From Streptomyces sp. CB01580 (GTDB taxonomy: Bacteria; Actinomycetota; Actinomycetes; Streptomycetales; Streptomycetaceae), in assembly GCF_001905795.1 (NCBI RefSeq), contig NZ_LIXJ01000003.1:372001-436000 (forward strand): a stretch of DNA of 64,000 nt. Reading direction: 5' to 3'. Shown piece after piece: positions 1 to 8,930 of this stretch (the stretch's first letter is position 1; each line of letters starts with the position of its first letter). The notes beneath the pieces were generated by a model. It searched no databases. It was not told where the DNA came from and saw only the letters and a list, made by a program, of their open reading frames with translations. A program made the translations under genes and the position numbers.

Positions 1-186
1 GTGGAGGACGACACGGTGACCGTCCGGCGCACCGAGCGCTCGGGCGCGGGTGGGTACCCGATCTACGAGGACGAGACCGGGATCGTACGCGCGGAGATCA
101 GCGACCGGGGAGAGGTGCGCATGCTGGCCAGCGGGGGACACCAGGTCCTCGGCACGCCACTGGTGGTGCGCGAACCGAGCGCCTGA
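1..186 (+). CDS. DUF6296-like protein, 5' end cut by window
   Basis: The last 61 codons are readable and end at TGA 184-186. The text TVRRTERSGAGG and VRAEISDRGEVRML matches what I remember of the small Streptomyces DUF6296 family, whose function is unknown. The frame is open to base 1 and begins with GTG, but relatives carry roughly 15-20 more residues before this point. The true start therefore probably lies outside the window. No membrane segment or signal peptide is visible. It reads away from the cold-shock gene that follows on the other strand. Confidence 0.6.
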   Translation: MEDDTVTVRRTERSGAGGYPIYEDETGIVRAEISDRGEVRMLASGGHQVLGTPLVVREPSA

Positions 187-281
187 CCCGCCCGGGCCCG
201 CCCGGGGAACGGTCCCCGTCCGGGCCCGTGCGGTACGGGACGGGTCACCGGCCGCGGGCCGGGTCCGGCACGCGGGTCCGG

Positions 282-704
282 TCAGCCCTCGGTCCAGCCG
301 TGGTTCTTGGCGAACTGGAGCAACGCGCCCCGGACCTGGAGGATCTGGGCACCCGTCAGCGTCGGCGCCGACTCCAGCAGGATGTCGGTCACCTCCCTGG
401 TGAACGCGGCCGAGCTGAGCACGTCGCACAGAGCGTCGTCGTCCGCCGACCCCGCGTGAGAGGCGGCCGGCCTCGGAGGGGTCAGCGGCTTGCCGTCGGG
501 CCCCTCGGCGAGCCGGACGGACGACGCCTTCAGCCCGCGGTCACCGTCCTCGATCTCGAACTCGACCTGAGTGCCCGTGTGCACATAGGACTCCGGGATC
601 AACATGTCGTTCACATGCAGGAAGACGTCCTCACCGCCGTGATCGGGCGCGATGAAGCCGTATCCCCGAGCGCTGTCGAATCGCACCACGCGACCAGAAA
701 CCAC
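282..704 (-). CDS. cold-shock domain protein with C-terminal extension
   Basis: This 140-aa protein probably binds single-stranded RNA/DNA in the cytoplasm. Residues 1-67 form a cold-shock domain: it begins VVSGRVVRFDSARGYGFI, and the RNP-like segment ARGYGFIAPDHGGEDVFLHV is clear. About 70 further residues follow, compared with about 67 in total for a standard CspA, so this is the longer actinobacterial type with a tail of unknown role. The GTG at 704-702 is chosen because a GGGGG ribosome-binding sequence lies just upstream and the domain starts at once. Longer in-frame reading upstream is low-complexity and overlaps the next gene. It is monocistronic and followed by the convergent end of the first gene. 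Confidence 0.85.
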   Translation of the reverse strand: MVSGRVVRFDSARGYGFIAPDHGGEDVFLHVNDMLIPESYVHTGTQVEFEIEDGDRGLKASSVRLAEGPDGKPLTPPRPAASHAGSADDDALCDVLSSAAFTREVTDILLESAPTLTGAQILQVRGALLQFAKNHGWTEG

Positions 705-817
705 ACCAACCCCCAAAGAAAGAACCGGGCCCCTCGCCCGTCGCCACACATGGCTCGACGGGAGAATAGCCCCGGCGGTCGCGCGGCGCGACCCGGTCCG
801 GGAATCGCGCCGCCCGC

Positions 818-1693
818 TCACCGGAGCCGGCGCGGTTCTGGCGGCGCGGCCCCCGAGGCGAGCGGGGAGCGGGCCAGCACGATGCTGCCCACCGTGATCA
901 GCCCGAGTGCGACCAGTTCCGGCACCAGCCACCACCCGGTGCGCAGTCGCTCGTCGAACAGTGTCACCCCGTACAACACGCTGATCAGTGCGTCACCCAG
1001 GGTCAGCGGCGGCTGGACCGCGACCAGCATGCCCGCCTGGAGGGCGTTCTGGAGCAGGAACAGCGCGCCCACCCCCGCCGCGGCGGTGGCGTACAGCTGC
1101 CAGGACGCCAGCAGCGCCACCGCCCCGCCCCCACCCCGGAGCCGCGCCATGGCGTCCTTCATGAGCGCGGCCGTGAGGGCGTACCCGCACGCGGCGGCGA
1201 GACCGAGCAGCGCGCCCCGGGCGTTGCCGCGGACGCCGAGCGCCGTACCGATCAGCGCCGCCTCGAAGAGTCCGGTCAGGATCAGCGCCGGAATCCAGAC
1301 CGCTCCCCGCACCGCGGCGCCGTCGCCCTGCGGCGCCGCCGAGACCATGCCCAGGGCCAGTCCCAGGGTCATGGCCGCCACCGCGTACCAGAGCGAGGCG
1401 GGCAGCCGGACCCGCATGACGAATCCCGCCATCAGCAGCGTGGCCGGCAGCTCGATCACGAAGATCGGCTGGACCACGGCGATCGGCCCGGTGGCCAGGG
1501 CCACGGCCTGGCAGACGGCCGCGACGATCACCAGACCGATCCCGGCGAGCCAGGTTCGACGGCGCAGCAGGTGCCCGATCAGCGACAGCCGCATCGCCTC
1601 GCTGTCGGGGACGGTGCGCGCGGCCCGGCGCTGGAGGACGGAGGCCGCTCCGTTGGTGAGTGCGGTCAGGACGGCGAACAGGACACTGATCAC
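818..1693 (-). CDS. DMT-family membrane transporter (EamA-like)
   Basis: This 291-aa integral membrane protein has about nine to ten hydrophobic helices and small loops, as in the drug/metabolite transporter superfamily. The segment ISVLFAVLTALTNGAASVLQRRAA at the N-terminus is typical of actinobacterial DMT proteins. The region around DALISVLYGVTLFDERLRTG matches the conserved second EamA repeat. The substrate is unknown. The start is GTG 1693-1691, because the first helix follows immediately; upstream sequence in frame is arginine/proline-rich and unlike protein. The likely role is export of a small metabolite across the cytoplasmic membrane. Confidence 0.8.
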   Translation of the reverse strand: MISVLFAVLTALTNGAASVLQRRAARTVPDSEAMRLSLIGHLLRRRTWLAGIGLVIVAAVCQAVALATGPIAVVQPIFVIELPATLLMAGFVMRVRLPASLWYAVAAMTLGLALGMVSAAPQGDGAAVRGAVWIPALILTGLFEAALIGTALGVRGNARGALLGLAAACGYALTAALMKDAMARLRGGGGAVALLASWQLYATAAAGVGALFLLQNALQAGMLVAVQPPLTLGDALISVLYGVTLFDERLRTGWWLVPELVALGLITVGSIVLARSPLASGAAPPEPRRLR

Positions 1694-1899
1694 CCGCTCA
1701 TGATGCGGGCGGCCGACCCGCGATCCCCGGTCCCGCGCCCCTCCGGCATGGCGGGCCGCACGGAGCGGGGGAGCCCCCGGCCCCGGGCGTGTATCCCGCG
1801 TCCGGCTCCGGCGGCGCACCGCGCATCCTGCCCCGGCGGGACGCGCCCTCCACCCGGCCCGGACGACGTGCCGCCCCGGTCACGCGGACCGGGCGGACC

Positions 1900-2763
1900 T
1901 CACGGCAGCAGCCCCGCGCGCCGCGCCGCCACCACCGCCTCCAGACGCGTGTGCGCCCCCAGCTTGCGCATCGCCGAACGCAGATACCCCTTCACCGTCT
2001 CCGGGCGCAGCCCCAGCCGCTCCGCCGCCACCGCGTTCGTCGTGCCCGCGGCCACGCAGGCCAGCACGTCCAGCTCGCGCGGCGCCAGCCGCACCTCGCA
2101 CCGTCGCGGATTCCCGGAGCCCGCTCCCGAGCCGGACCCGGCCGCCGAGGCGAGCCGCCCGCACACCGCGAGCAACTCCTCGCGCAGCGCGGGGTCGACG
2201 ACCTTCGGGACCAGGGTGCGCAGCTCGCGATGGGCCTCACGGACGTCCTCCCACACCCCCGGGGGTGCCGACCCGGCGTCGGTGAGCTGCTCCCGCGTGA
2301 CGGCCAGGAGCCGCTGCACCTCGTCCCGGACGACCAGGGCGTGCTCCACGTCGCGAGCCGCGGCCACCGCCGCGTCGAACATGCGGTCCCCGAGCGTGAC
2401 CGGCTCGCGCAGCGCCCCGTACAGCAGACCGCGTACCTTGCGCCGTACGACGACGGGCACCGCGACCACGGAGCGCAGCCCCTCCGCCGCGACCGCCATG
2501 TCGTACTCGTGGCTGATGTGGCGGGAGGCGCGGTAGTCGGCGACCGCGCACGGCCGGGACAGGGCGATCGACTTCCCGCCCAGGCCGCTGCCCGCCGAGA
2601 TGACGAGCCCGCGCAGGGCGCCGGTCTGCGCCCCGTTCAGTTCCGCGATCCGGGCATGGCGGGCGTCCGAGAGCAGCCCGCCGAAGGCGACGGGCAGCCC
2701 ACTGGCCCGGCGCAGCCGCAGCAGGGCCGCTCCCATGTCGACGGCATTGTCGGGTTCCGGCAC
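1900..2763 (-). CDS. GAF-LuxR transcriptional regulator
   Basis: This 287-aa protein is likely a DNA-binding regulator. Residues about 15-150 resemble a GAF sensor domain (GLRSVVAVPVVVRRKVRGLLYGAL). The C-terminus holds a LuxR-type helix-turn-helix (LAPRELDVLACVAAGTTNAVAAERLGLRPETVKGYL). No receiver domain is present, so it may sense a small molecule directly. The start GTG 2763-2761 has a GAGAGG ribosome-binding site about 8 nt upstream. It is divergent from the acyl-CoA synthetase at 2921, and the shared 157-bp gap contains an imperfect palindrome. That suggests it may regulate the pair of acyl-CoA synthetases, which is an inference from position. Confidence 0.85.
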   Translation of the reverse strand: MPEPDNAVDMGAALLRLRRASGLPVAFGGLLSDARHARIAELNGAQTGALRGLVISAGSGLGGKSIALSRPCAVADYRASRHISHEYDMAVAAEGLRSVVAVPVVVRRKVRGLLYGALREPVTLGDRMFDAAVAAARDVEHALVVRDEVQRLLAVTREQLTDAGSAPPGVWEDVREAHRELRTLVPKVVDPALREELLAVCGRLASAAGSGSGAGSGNPRRCEVRLAPRELDVLACVAAGTTNAVAAERLGLRPETVKGYLRSAMRKLGAHTRLEAVVAARRAGLLP

Positions 2764-2873
2764 GCTGACGCCTCTCTGCCCGGCCGACGGCCGGACACCG
2801 CCGGTTCGAAGACACGGCCCAGGTGACCCGCTCGGCGCACCCCCGTTCGGGGGTGGTGAGATCTGGGTCACTG

Positions 2874-2888
2874 TTTACATGATGTTAA
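2874..2888. promoter_or_regulatory. imperfect palindrome between divergent LuxR and ligase genes
   Basis: TTTACATGATGTTAA matches its own reverse complement at all but the centre and one symmetric pair. It lies about 33 bp upstream of the ATG at 2921, in the only AT-rich patch of this intergenic region. It may be an operator or part of the promoter; the binding protein is unknown. Confidence 0.35.
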
Positions 2889-2920
2889 GCGACCGGTCCG
2901 GTCCGCAATGAGGAGGGCAC

Positions 2921-4603
2921 ATGTCGGCAACCAGCGCGACGGAGACGTTCCGGGCCGCCCGGGACTTTCTGCTGCGTCATCGCGAGGACTACCAGGCGGC
3001 CTACGAGGGCTTCCGCTGGCCCAGGACCGATCACTTCAACTGGGCGCTCGACTGGTTCGACGTGATCGCGGAGAACAACGACCGCACCGCCCTGCACATC
3101 GTGGAGGAGGACGGCGACCGCACCGAGGTGTCCTTCGCGCGGATGTCCGCGCGCTCCAACCGGGTCGCGAACTGGCTGCGCGCCCGGGGCGTCCGGGCCG
3201 GGGACCGGATCCTCGTCATGCTCGGCAACCAGGTCGAACTGTGGGAGACGGCCCTCGCCGCGATGAAGCTGCGCGCCGTCGTCATCCCCGCCACCCCGCT
3301 CCTCGGCCCGGCCGACCTGCGGGACCGGGTGGAGCGCGGCCGGGTCCGACACGTGCTGGTGCGGGACACCGACACCCCCAAGTTCGACGAGGTGCCCGGC
3401 GACTACACCCGGATCGCCGTGGGCGCGGACGTGCCGGGCTGGCTGCCGTACACGGGTGCCGACGGCCACCCGGAGACGTACCGGGCGGACCGGGAGACGG
3501 ACGCCGACGAGCCGCTGATGCTCTACTTCACCTCCGGCACCACCGCCAGCCCCAAGCTCGTCGAGCACACCCACGCGTCCTACCCCGTGGGCCACTTGTC
3601 GACGATGTACTGGATCGGTCTCAAGCCGGGCGACGTCCACCTCAACATCTCCTCGCCCGGCTGGGCCAAGCACGCCTGGTCGAACCTCTTCGCGCCCTGG
3701 AACGCCGAGGCGACCGTCTTCATCTTCAACTACACCCGTTTCGACGCGGCACGCCTGATGGCCGAGATGGACCGCTCGGGGGTCACGAGCTTCTGCGCCC
3801 CACCCACCGTCTGGAGGATGCTGATCCAGGCCGACCTCTCCCAGCTGAAGAACCCGCCGCGCGAGGTCGTGGCGGCCGGGGAGCCGCTGAACCCGGAGGT
3901 CATCGAGACGGTGCGGCGCGTCTGGGGCGTGACCATCCGGGACGGCTTCGGCCAGACCGAGACCTCCGTGCAGGTCGCCAACACCCCCGGCCAGCTGCTG
4001 AAGGCCGGGTCGATGGGGCGGCCCAGCCCGGGATTCCGGGTCGAGCTCCTCGACCCGGTGACCGGTGAGCCCGGCGCGCTCGAGGGCGAGATCTCGCTGG
4101 ACCTGTCGGACCGCCCGGTGGGCCTGATGACCGGCTACCACGGTGACCCGGAGCGGACCGCGCAGGCGATGGCGGGCGGCTACTACCGTACCGGCGACAT
4201 CGGCTCCCGGGACCTGGACGGCTACATCACCTATGTCGGCCGGGCCGACGACGTCTTCAAGGCGTCCGACTACAAGATCTCGCCGTTCGAGCTGGAGAGC
4301 GCGCTGCTGGAGCACGAGGCGGTCGCCGAGGCCGCGGTCGTGCCGGCCCCCGACCCGATGCGCCTCGCCGTGCCGAAGGCGTACATCGTGCTCGCGGAGG
4401 GCTGGGAGCCCTGCCCCGACACCGCGAAGATCCTCTTCGAGCACTCCCGTTCGGTCCTCGCCCCGTACAAGCGCGTGCGCCGGCTGGAGTTCGCCGATCT
4501 GCCCAAGACCGTGTCCGGCAAGATCCGCCGCATCGAACTGCGCGAGCGCACGGCCCGGGGAACCGGCACCGGCACCGAGTACGCCGAGGGGGACTTCCGA
4601 TGA
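2921..4603 (+). CDS. AMP-dependent acyl-CoA synthetase (medium-chain/acetate-like)
   Basis: This 560-aa ANL-superfamily enzyme forms an acyl-adenylate and then an acyl-CoA in the cytoplasm. The AMP-binding P-loop reads [17 protein letters not shown] (about residue 205). [21 protein letters not shown] and the C-terminal catalytic lysine motif [13 protein letters not shown] are all present. The overall layout ([14 protein letters not shown] near the N-terminus) is that of medium-chain acyl-CoA or acetate synthetases; the substrate cannot be read from sequence. ATG 2921 follows a strong GAGGAGG. The stop overlaps an ATG at 4600 (ATGA). This is the first gene of a two-ligase operon. Confidence 0.92.
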   Translation: MSATSATETFRAARDFLLRHREDYQAAYEGFRWPRTDHFNWALDWFDVIAENNDRTALHIVEEDGDRTEVSFARMSARSNRVANWLRARGVRAGDRILVMLGNQVELWETALAAMKLRAVVIPATPLLGPADLRDRVERGRVRHVLVRDTDTPKFDEVPGDYTRIAVGADVPGWLPYTGADGHPETYRADRETDADEPLMLYFTSGTTASPKLVEHTHASYPVGHLSTMYWIGLKPGDVHLNISSPGWAKHAWSNLFAPWNAEATVFIFNYTRFDAARLMAEMDRSGVTSFCAPPTVWRMLIQADLSQLKNPPREVVAAGEPLNPEVIETVRRVWGVTIRDGFGQTETSVQVANTPGQLLKAGSMGRPSPGFRVELLDPVTGEPGALEGEISLDLSDRPVGLMTGYHGDPERTAQAMAGGYYRTGDIGSRDLDGYITYVGRADDVFKASDYKISPFELESALLEHEAVAEAAVVPAPDPMRLAVPKAYIVLAEGWEPCPDTAKILFEHSRSVLAPYKRVRRLEFADLPKTVSGKIRRIELRERTARGTGTGTEYAEGDFR

Positions 4604-4688
4604 GCGGGCCGTCCCGCGCGCACGTCAACGGAACCGAGTACGTCGAGGGGGACCTGGGATGAGCGAACTGTCCTACGCGCACGGCACC
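4571..4688 (+). repeat. 59-bp tandem duplication at a gene junction
   Basis: Bases 4571-4629 and 4630-4688 are two copies of one 59-bp unit, matching by eye at about 47 of 59 positions. Each carries ACCGAGTACG, CGAGGGGGAC and an ATGAGCG. The unit spans the end of the first acyl-CoA synthetase and the start of the second. It therefore supplies two ATGA stop/start junctions, at 4600 and 4659. Confidence 0.85.
4600..4662 (+). other. 20-codon mini-ORF made by the duplication
   Basis: ATG 4600 opens a 20-codon frame ending at TGA 4660-4662. Its start overlaps the stop of the upstream ligase (ATGA), and its stop overlaps the start of the downstream ligase (ATGA). Its first residues (MSGPSRAH) echo the start of the second ligase (MSELSYAH). 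Its last residues ([10 protein letters not shown]) echo the end of the first ([10 protein letters not shown]). It is probably a passive product, but it could act as a translational relay between the two enzymes. Confidence 0.5.
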
Positions 4689-6266
4689 GGCACCACGCCG
4701 CTGCTCGGCGACACCATCGGCCGCAGTCTCGACCGCGCCGTCGGGGCGTTCGGCGACCGCGAGGCGCTGGTCGACGTCGCCTCCGGGCGGCGCTGGACGT
4801 ACGCCGAGTTCGGCGCGGCGGTCGACGAGCTGGCCCGCGCGCTGATGGGGGCGGGCGTGGCCAAGGGCGACCGGGTCGGGATCTGGGCGGTCAACTGCCC
4901 GGAGTGGGTGCTCACGCAGTACGCCACGGCCCGGATCGGCGCCGTCCTGGTCAACATCAACCCGGCCTACCGCGCGCACGAGCTGAAGTACGTGCTGGAA
5001 CAGGCCGGGATATCCCTCCTGATCTCCTCGCTCGCGCACCGCACCAGCGACTACCGTGCCCTCGTCGGCCGGGTCCGCGCCGACTGCCCCGACCTGCGCG
5101 CCGTGCACTACATCGGGGATCCCTCGTGGGACGAACTCCTGGCCTCGGCGGCATCGGTGACGAGCGGGCAGCTCGCCGCCCGCGAGGCCGAACTGTCCTG
5201 CGACGACCCGATCAACATCCAGTACACCTCCGGCACCACCGGCTTCCCCAAGGGCGCCACACTCTCCCACCACAGCATCCTCAACAATGGTTATTTCGTG
5301 GGGGAGATGATCGCCTACACCGAACAGGACCGGGTCTGCCTGCCGGTCCCGTTCTACCACTGCTTCGGCATGGTGATGGGCAATCTCGCCACCACCTCGC
5401 ACGGCGCCTGCATCGTGATCCCGGCCCCCGCCTTCGAGCCCGCGGCGGTGCTCGCCGCCGTGCAGCAGGAACGCTGCACCTCGCTCTACGGCGTGCCCAC
5501 GATGTTCATCGCGGAGCTGAGCCTCCCCGATTTCGCCTCGTACGACCTGTCCTCGCTGCGCACCGGGATCATGGCCGGATCGCCGTGCCCGGTCGAGGTG
5601 ATGAAGCGGGTCGTCGCCGAGATGCACATGGAGGAGGTGTCCATCTGCTACGGGATGACGGAGACCTCGCCGGTCTCCACCCAGACCCGCCGGGACGACG
5701 ACCTGGAGCGGCGCACCGGCACGGTCGGCCGGGTCATGCCGCATCTGGAGGTCAAGGTCGTCGACCCGGTGACGGGGGTGACCCTGGAGCGCGGAACGGC
5801 GGGCGAGCTGTGCACCCGCGGCTACAGCGTGATGCTCGGCTACTGGCAGGACCCCGAGCGCACCGCCCAGGTCATCGACCCCGGCCGGTGGATGCACACC
5901 GGGGACCTCGCGGTGATGCGCGAGGACGGCTACGTGGAGATCGTCGGCCGGATCAAGGACGTGATCATCCGGGGCGGCGAGAACGTGTACCCGCGGGAGG
6001 TCGAGGAGTTCCTCTACGGCCATCCGAAGATCGCGGACGTGCAGGTGGTGGGGGTGCCGGACGACACCTACGGCGAGGAGGTCCTCGCCTGCGTCATCCC
6101 GAGGGACCCGGAGGACCCGCCGACCCTGGACGAGGTGACGGAGTTCTGCCGCGAGCAGCTGGCGCACTACAAGATCCCGCGGGGCCTGCGGATCCTGGAG
6201 TCCTTCCCGATGACGGTCAGCGGGAAGGTCCGGAAGATCGAACTGCGCGAGGGCTACGGCGCGTAG
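4659..6266 (+). CDS. fatty acyl-CoA synthetase (FadD-like)
   Basis: This 535-aa ANL enzyme activates fatty or aromatic acids with ATP and CoA. Visible motifs are [18 protein letters not shown] (P-loop, about residue 185), [29 protein letters not shown], and [12 protein letters not shown] with the catalytic lysine near the C-terminus. Length and motif pattern fit long/medium-chain FadD-type ligases (AMP-binding protein family). ATG 4659 overlaps the stop of the 20-codon mini-ORF and follows CGAGGGGG. It is likely co-transcribed with the preceding synthetase. It converges on the small gene at 6298, with 31 bp between. Confidence 0.92.
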   Translation: MSELSYAHGTGTTPLLGDTIGRSLDRAVGAFGDREALVDVASGRRWTYAEFGAAVDELARALMGAGVAKGDRVGIWAVNCPEWVLTQYATARIGAVLVNINPAYRAHELKYVLEQAGISLLISSLAHRTSDYRALVGRVRADCPDLRAVHYIGDPSWDELLASAASVTSGQLAAREAELSCDDPINIQYTSGTTGFPKGATLSHHSILNNGYFVGEMIAYTEQDRVCLPVPFYHCFGMVMGNLATTSHGACIVIPAPAFEPAAVLAAVQQERCTSLYGVPTMFIAELSLPDFASYDLSSLRTGIMAGSPCPVEVMKRVVAEMHMEEVSICYGMTETSPVSTQTRRDDDLERRTGTVGRVMPHLEVKVVDPVTGVTLERGTAGELCTRGYSVMLGYWQDPERTAQVIDPGRWMHTGDLAVMREDGYVEIVGRIKDVIIRGGENVYPREVEEFLYGHPKIADVQVVGVPDDTYGEEVLACVIPRDPEDPPTLDEVTEFCREQLAHYKIPRGLRILESFPMTVSGKVRKIELREGYGA

Positions 6267-6297
6267 GAGCAGCGGTCCCGGTCGCGCCCGGGGGCGG

Positions 6298-6519
6298 TCA
6301 GGCGGCCTCGATGATGTCGCCGGCCGAACCCCGGGTGGCGGCCGCCCACTCGATCAGCAGCACCTCGTAGGCGGCGGACTCCACGGAGGACCACTCCTGC
6401 CCGGCCCGCGCGTCGACCAGCGCCCGTATCGCCTGGTTCGCCTCGGCGGCGGACGTACGGGACGAACGGGCCTGGTGCGAGGGGTCGGTGGACGGTACGT
6501 GTCGTGGAGTTAATGCCAT
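6298..6519 (-). CDS. small conserved hypothetical protein
   Basis: This 73-aa protein of unknown function begins MALTPRHVPSTDPSHQ and ends AGDIIEAA. The C-terminal half is predicted helical (ANQAIRALVDARAG, AAYEVLLIEWAAATRG) and the N-terminus is disordered and Ser/Thr-rich. ATG 6519 is preceded by AAGGTGGGG at good spacing. There is no signal peptide or metal motif. It resembles small Streptomyces-only proteins. A longer upstream frame exists but has no ribosome-binding site and biased composition. Confidence 0.7.
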   Translation of the reverse strand: MALTPRHVPSTDPSHQARSSRTSAAEANQAIRALVDARAGQEWSSVESAAYEVLLIEWAAATRGSAGDIIEAA

Positions 6520-6595
6520 GTACCCCACCTTAAGGCCCGCCACCGACAATCCCCCGAACATTTGTGGCCCATGGCCCGAACGTGACCGATTGCAC

Positions 6596-7150
6596 TCAGC
6601 GTTGCCGCTCGGTTCCAGCGGGTCGAGGGGTGCGGTCGGGGTGCGGTGCGTCGCGTCGCATGCAGACCCTCGGCCACCGGTCCAGGCCGTGTTCCGCCTC
6701 CGCCGCCCTGATCTTCCGCAGCCCGTCGGTGAGTTCGGCATCGTCCAGCACGCGGAAGCCGAGCCGTGCGTAGTAAGGGGCGTTCCACGGCACGTGGCGG
6801 AATGTCGTCAGCGTGAGCGCGTCCAGGCCCCGGCCCGCCGCCCAGTGGGCGAGATGGTCGATGAGCCCGCTGCCCAGCCGGCGCCGGGCGGCGGACGGGT
6901 GGACGGTGACCTGTTCGATGTGGGCCGCGCCGTCGACCTCGTCGGCGATCAGATAGCCGACCGGGCGGTCGGCGTCGTCCACCGCCACCCAGGCGCGCCC
7001 CGCGCGCCGGTAGTCCTCCAACAGGTCGAGCGGAAGGGGATCGTCGTCCGCGATCGCGGCCATGCCGAGCGCGCGGAACGGTTCGCCTGCGGCCCGTTCC
7101 ATGTCCTGGAGCAGCGGCAGATCGCGGGGGCGGGCGGTACGGATGAGCAT
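6596..7150 (-). CDS. GNAT-family N-acetyltransferase
   Basis: This 184-aa GCN5-related acetyltransferase transfers an acetyl group from acetyl-CoA to an unknown amine. The core signature IEQVTVHPSAARRRLGSGLIDHL contains the pyrophosphate-binding R/Q-x-x-G-x-G/A loop. NAPYYARLGFRVL is the usual C-terminal beta-strand/helix. The N-terminus MLIRTARPRDLPLLQDM is a typical GNAT opening. ATG 7150 is chosen because the domain starts there; upstream residues are arginine-rich and lack family character. No strong ribosome-binding site is visible. It is monocistronic, between a hypothetical gene and a zinc-ribbon gene on the same strand. Confidence 0.88.
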   Translation of the reverse strand: MLIRTARPRDLPLLQDMERAAGEPFRALGMAAIADDDPLPLDLLEDYRRAGRAWVAVDDADRPVGYLIADEVDGAAHIEQVTVHPSAARRRLGSGLIDHLAHWAAGRGLDALTLTTFRHVPWNAPYYARLGFRVLDDAELTDGLRKIRAAEAEHGLDRWPRVCMRRDAPHPDRTPRPAGTERQR

Positions 7151-7274
7151 GCGCCCAGTATGGCGCCCGGGGTGACGGGCGCACCGGCCGGTGCCCCGGG
7201 GCGTGCGCCGGGTGGTCCCCGGGAAGGCGTACCGGGCGGTGTCCGGACGCGGCGGTGTGCCGGACACCGCGGTC

Positions 7275-7976
7275 TCAGGCGCCGGGGTCGATCAGTTCCT
7301 CCGCCGGGCCGTTGACCGGCCGCGGCGTTCCCGTACGGTCCATCACGAAGAGCGGGACGTCGAGTCCGTCCGCACGCGTGGCGGCGTCCCGCGCGTATCC
7401 GCCGAGTGAGAAGAACACGCTCGTGACGGAGGCGGACAGGGCGTTCAGCCACAGGCATTCGACGGAGCGCAGGGTGGTCGGGCGGCTGCCGGTGTCGACC
7501 CGCGCGATCAGTCCGGTGGCCCGCAGATCGATCCGCGCGCAGGAGGGGCCGGTGCACCGGGCCGCGTCGTGGTGGCCCAGCCACCGCAGGTAGCGGGCGG
7601 CGTTCGCGACGGCGTCGTGCCCGGTACGGGCCGGGCCGGGGCGGAAGGCCGGACGGGGGTTCGGCGCGGCGGCACGGGCCGGGTCCGCCCCGGCGGCCGG
7701 GCCGGGAGGCGGCGGCGCCGGACGGGCAGGTATCCGCAGCACCGTCCCGCACGGGCAGTGCAACTCCGGCTGCGGCCAATGGTCGAGGCGCCCGCAGGCG
7801 CGGCAGCGCACGGCCACCCAGTCGTCGTCCCAGGTGCGGTGGGTCACGGGTACGGCCGGTGCGCCGGGCAGCGGCGGCGGGGCCGTCGGCGCACCGCAGG
7901 GGCAGGGGTAGACCTGCGTCCGGTAGGCGTGCTCGCGGCGGCAGGCCGGACAGCTCACCGGCACCGACTCCACCAT
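7275..7976 (-). CDS. zinc-ribbon protein with possible Mrr-like C-terminal domain
   Basis: This 233-aa protein has at least two cysteine clusters: [20 protein letters not shown] near the N-terminus and [20 protein letters not shown] at about residues 65-85. They look like paired zinc ribbons. A proline/alanine linker follows. The last 100 residues ([15 protein letters not shown]... [31 protein letters not shown]) have the look of an Mrr/PD-(D/E)XK-like fold, as in restriction-endonuclease-like proteins, but I cannot confirm catalytic residues. ATG 7976 has a strong GGGAGGAG. It is divergent from the gcl remnant. The function is not assigned. Confidence 0.7.
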   Translation of the reverse strand: MVESVPVSCPACRREHAYRTQVYPCPCGAPTAPPPLPGAPAVPVTHRTWDDDWVAVRCRACGRLDHWPQPELHCPCGTVLRIPARPAPPPPGPAAGADPARAAAPNPRPAFRPGPARTGHDAVANAARYLRWLGHHDAARCTGPSCARIDLRATGLIARVDTGSRPTTLRSVECLWLNALSASVTSVFFSLGGYARDAATRADGLDVPLFVMDRTGTPRPVNGPAEELIDPGA

Positions 7977-8094
7977 GGTCTCCTCCCGGCCCTCTCCCCG
8001 CCCGGTCCGCCCGCGCCCGGCGGGCCCGGGCCCGCCGGGCCTCGTCCCCATGCTCCACCAGGAGCGGGGGCCGAGGGAGCGACTTGACGTACGA

Positions 8095-8503
8095 ATGACC
8101 GCTGCCCGAGCGGCAGTCGAAATCCTCAAGCGTGAAGGCATCGGCAACGCGTTCGGTGTGCCGGGCGCGGCGATCAACCCCTTCTACGCGGCCCTCAAGG
8201 CGTCCGGCGGGGTCCATCACACGCTCGCCCGTCACGTCGAGGGCGCCTCCCACATGGCGGAGGGGTACACCCGGGCCCGTCCGGGCAACATCGGTGTCTG
8301 CGTGGGCACTTCGGGACCGGCCGGCACCGACATGATCAACGGCCTGTACTCCGCCATGGCCGACTCCGTCCCGATCCTCTGCATCACCGGCCAGGCACCG
8401 ACCGCCGTGCTCCACAAGGAGGACTTCCAGGCGGTCGACATCGCCTCGATCGCGGCACCCGTCACCAAGGCGGCGACGACCGTCCTCGAAGCCGCCCAGG
8501 CAC
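8095..8503 (+). pseudogene. gcl: truncated glyoxylate carboligase
   Basis: The first ~136 codons match Gcl, the ThDP enzyme that condenses two glyoxylates to tartronate semialdehyde. [48 protein letters not shown] and the run up to [12 protein letters not shown] are the N-terminal Pyr domain. After about base 8501 the frame diverges into arginine/proline-rich text and stops at 8622, whereas full-length Gcl is about 590 aa. The whole FAD-fold and PP domains are missing, so no activity is expected. Start ATG 8095 is taken from the family; its ribosome-binding site is weak. The 3' part was probably lost in a deletion whose scar is near 8501. Confidence 0.88.
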
Positions 8504-8678
8504 CAGGACATCCCGGCGCCCTGGAACCGCACGCACCATGCCGCGTCCGCTCTCCGGCCGCAGGTCGCCCGCGCGGCACCGGGGCGGTCCGCGGCCCCGG
8601 GCCCCCGTCGGGGACGCGTTAGGGTCGGGCTCCGGACCGCCGGTCCACCCGGGCACGGCGAACGCGAGTGGAGGCACA

Positions 8679-8930
8679 GTGCGCCTGAGAGTGGAGTTCA
8701 CCACGGAGCCCTTCGATCTCGACGAGGCGCCCGCCCACGCGGTCGTGGCCCGCGAGGTCATCCGGACGGCCGAACTGGACGCCGTGGACGTCGGCCCCTT
8801 CGGCAACACGGCGGAGGGCGGTGCCGACCAGGTGCTCGGCACGGTGGACACCCTGCTGCGCAGCGTCCTCGCCTCGGGCGCGACCCGGGTGTCGCTCCAG
8901 GTCAACGTCATCGGGGAGGACGCCAAGTGA
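8679..8930 (+). CDS. thiamine-binding-like (MTH1187/YkoF fold) protein
   Basis: This is an 83-aa protein. RLRVEFTTEPFDLDEAPAHA at the N-terminus, DVGPFGNTAEGGADQVLGTV in the middle and ATRVSLQVNVIG at the end suggest a small ferredoxin-like beta-alpha-beta fold as in MTH1187/YkoF thiamine-binding proteins. The assignment is from overall resemblance and is moderate. GTG 8679 has GGAGG 4 nt upstream. Its stop overlaps the GTG of the next gene (GTGA at 8927), so the two are translationally coupled. A ThDP-enzyme (gcl) remnant sits just upstream, which makes a thiamine link tempting but unproven. Confidence 0.65.
   Translation: MRLRVEFTTEPFDLDEAPAHAVVAREVIRTAELDAVDVGPFGNTAEGGADQVLGTVDTLLRSVLASGATRVSLQVNVIGEDAK

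Noticed and set aside
4600..4662. 20-codon mini-ORF as a true functional peptide gene
   Set aside because: Its sequence is only a fusion of the end of one ligase and the start of the other made by the 59-bp duplication; kept as a curiosity, not as a CDS.
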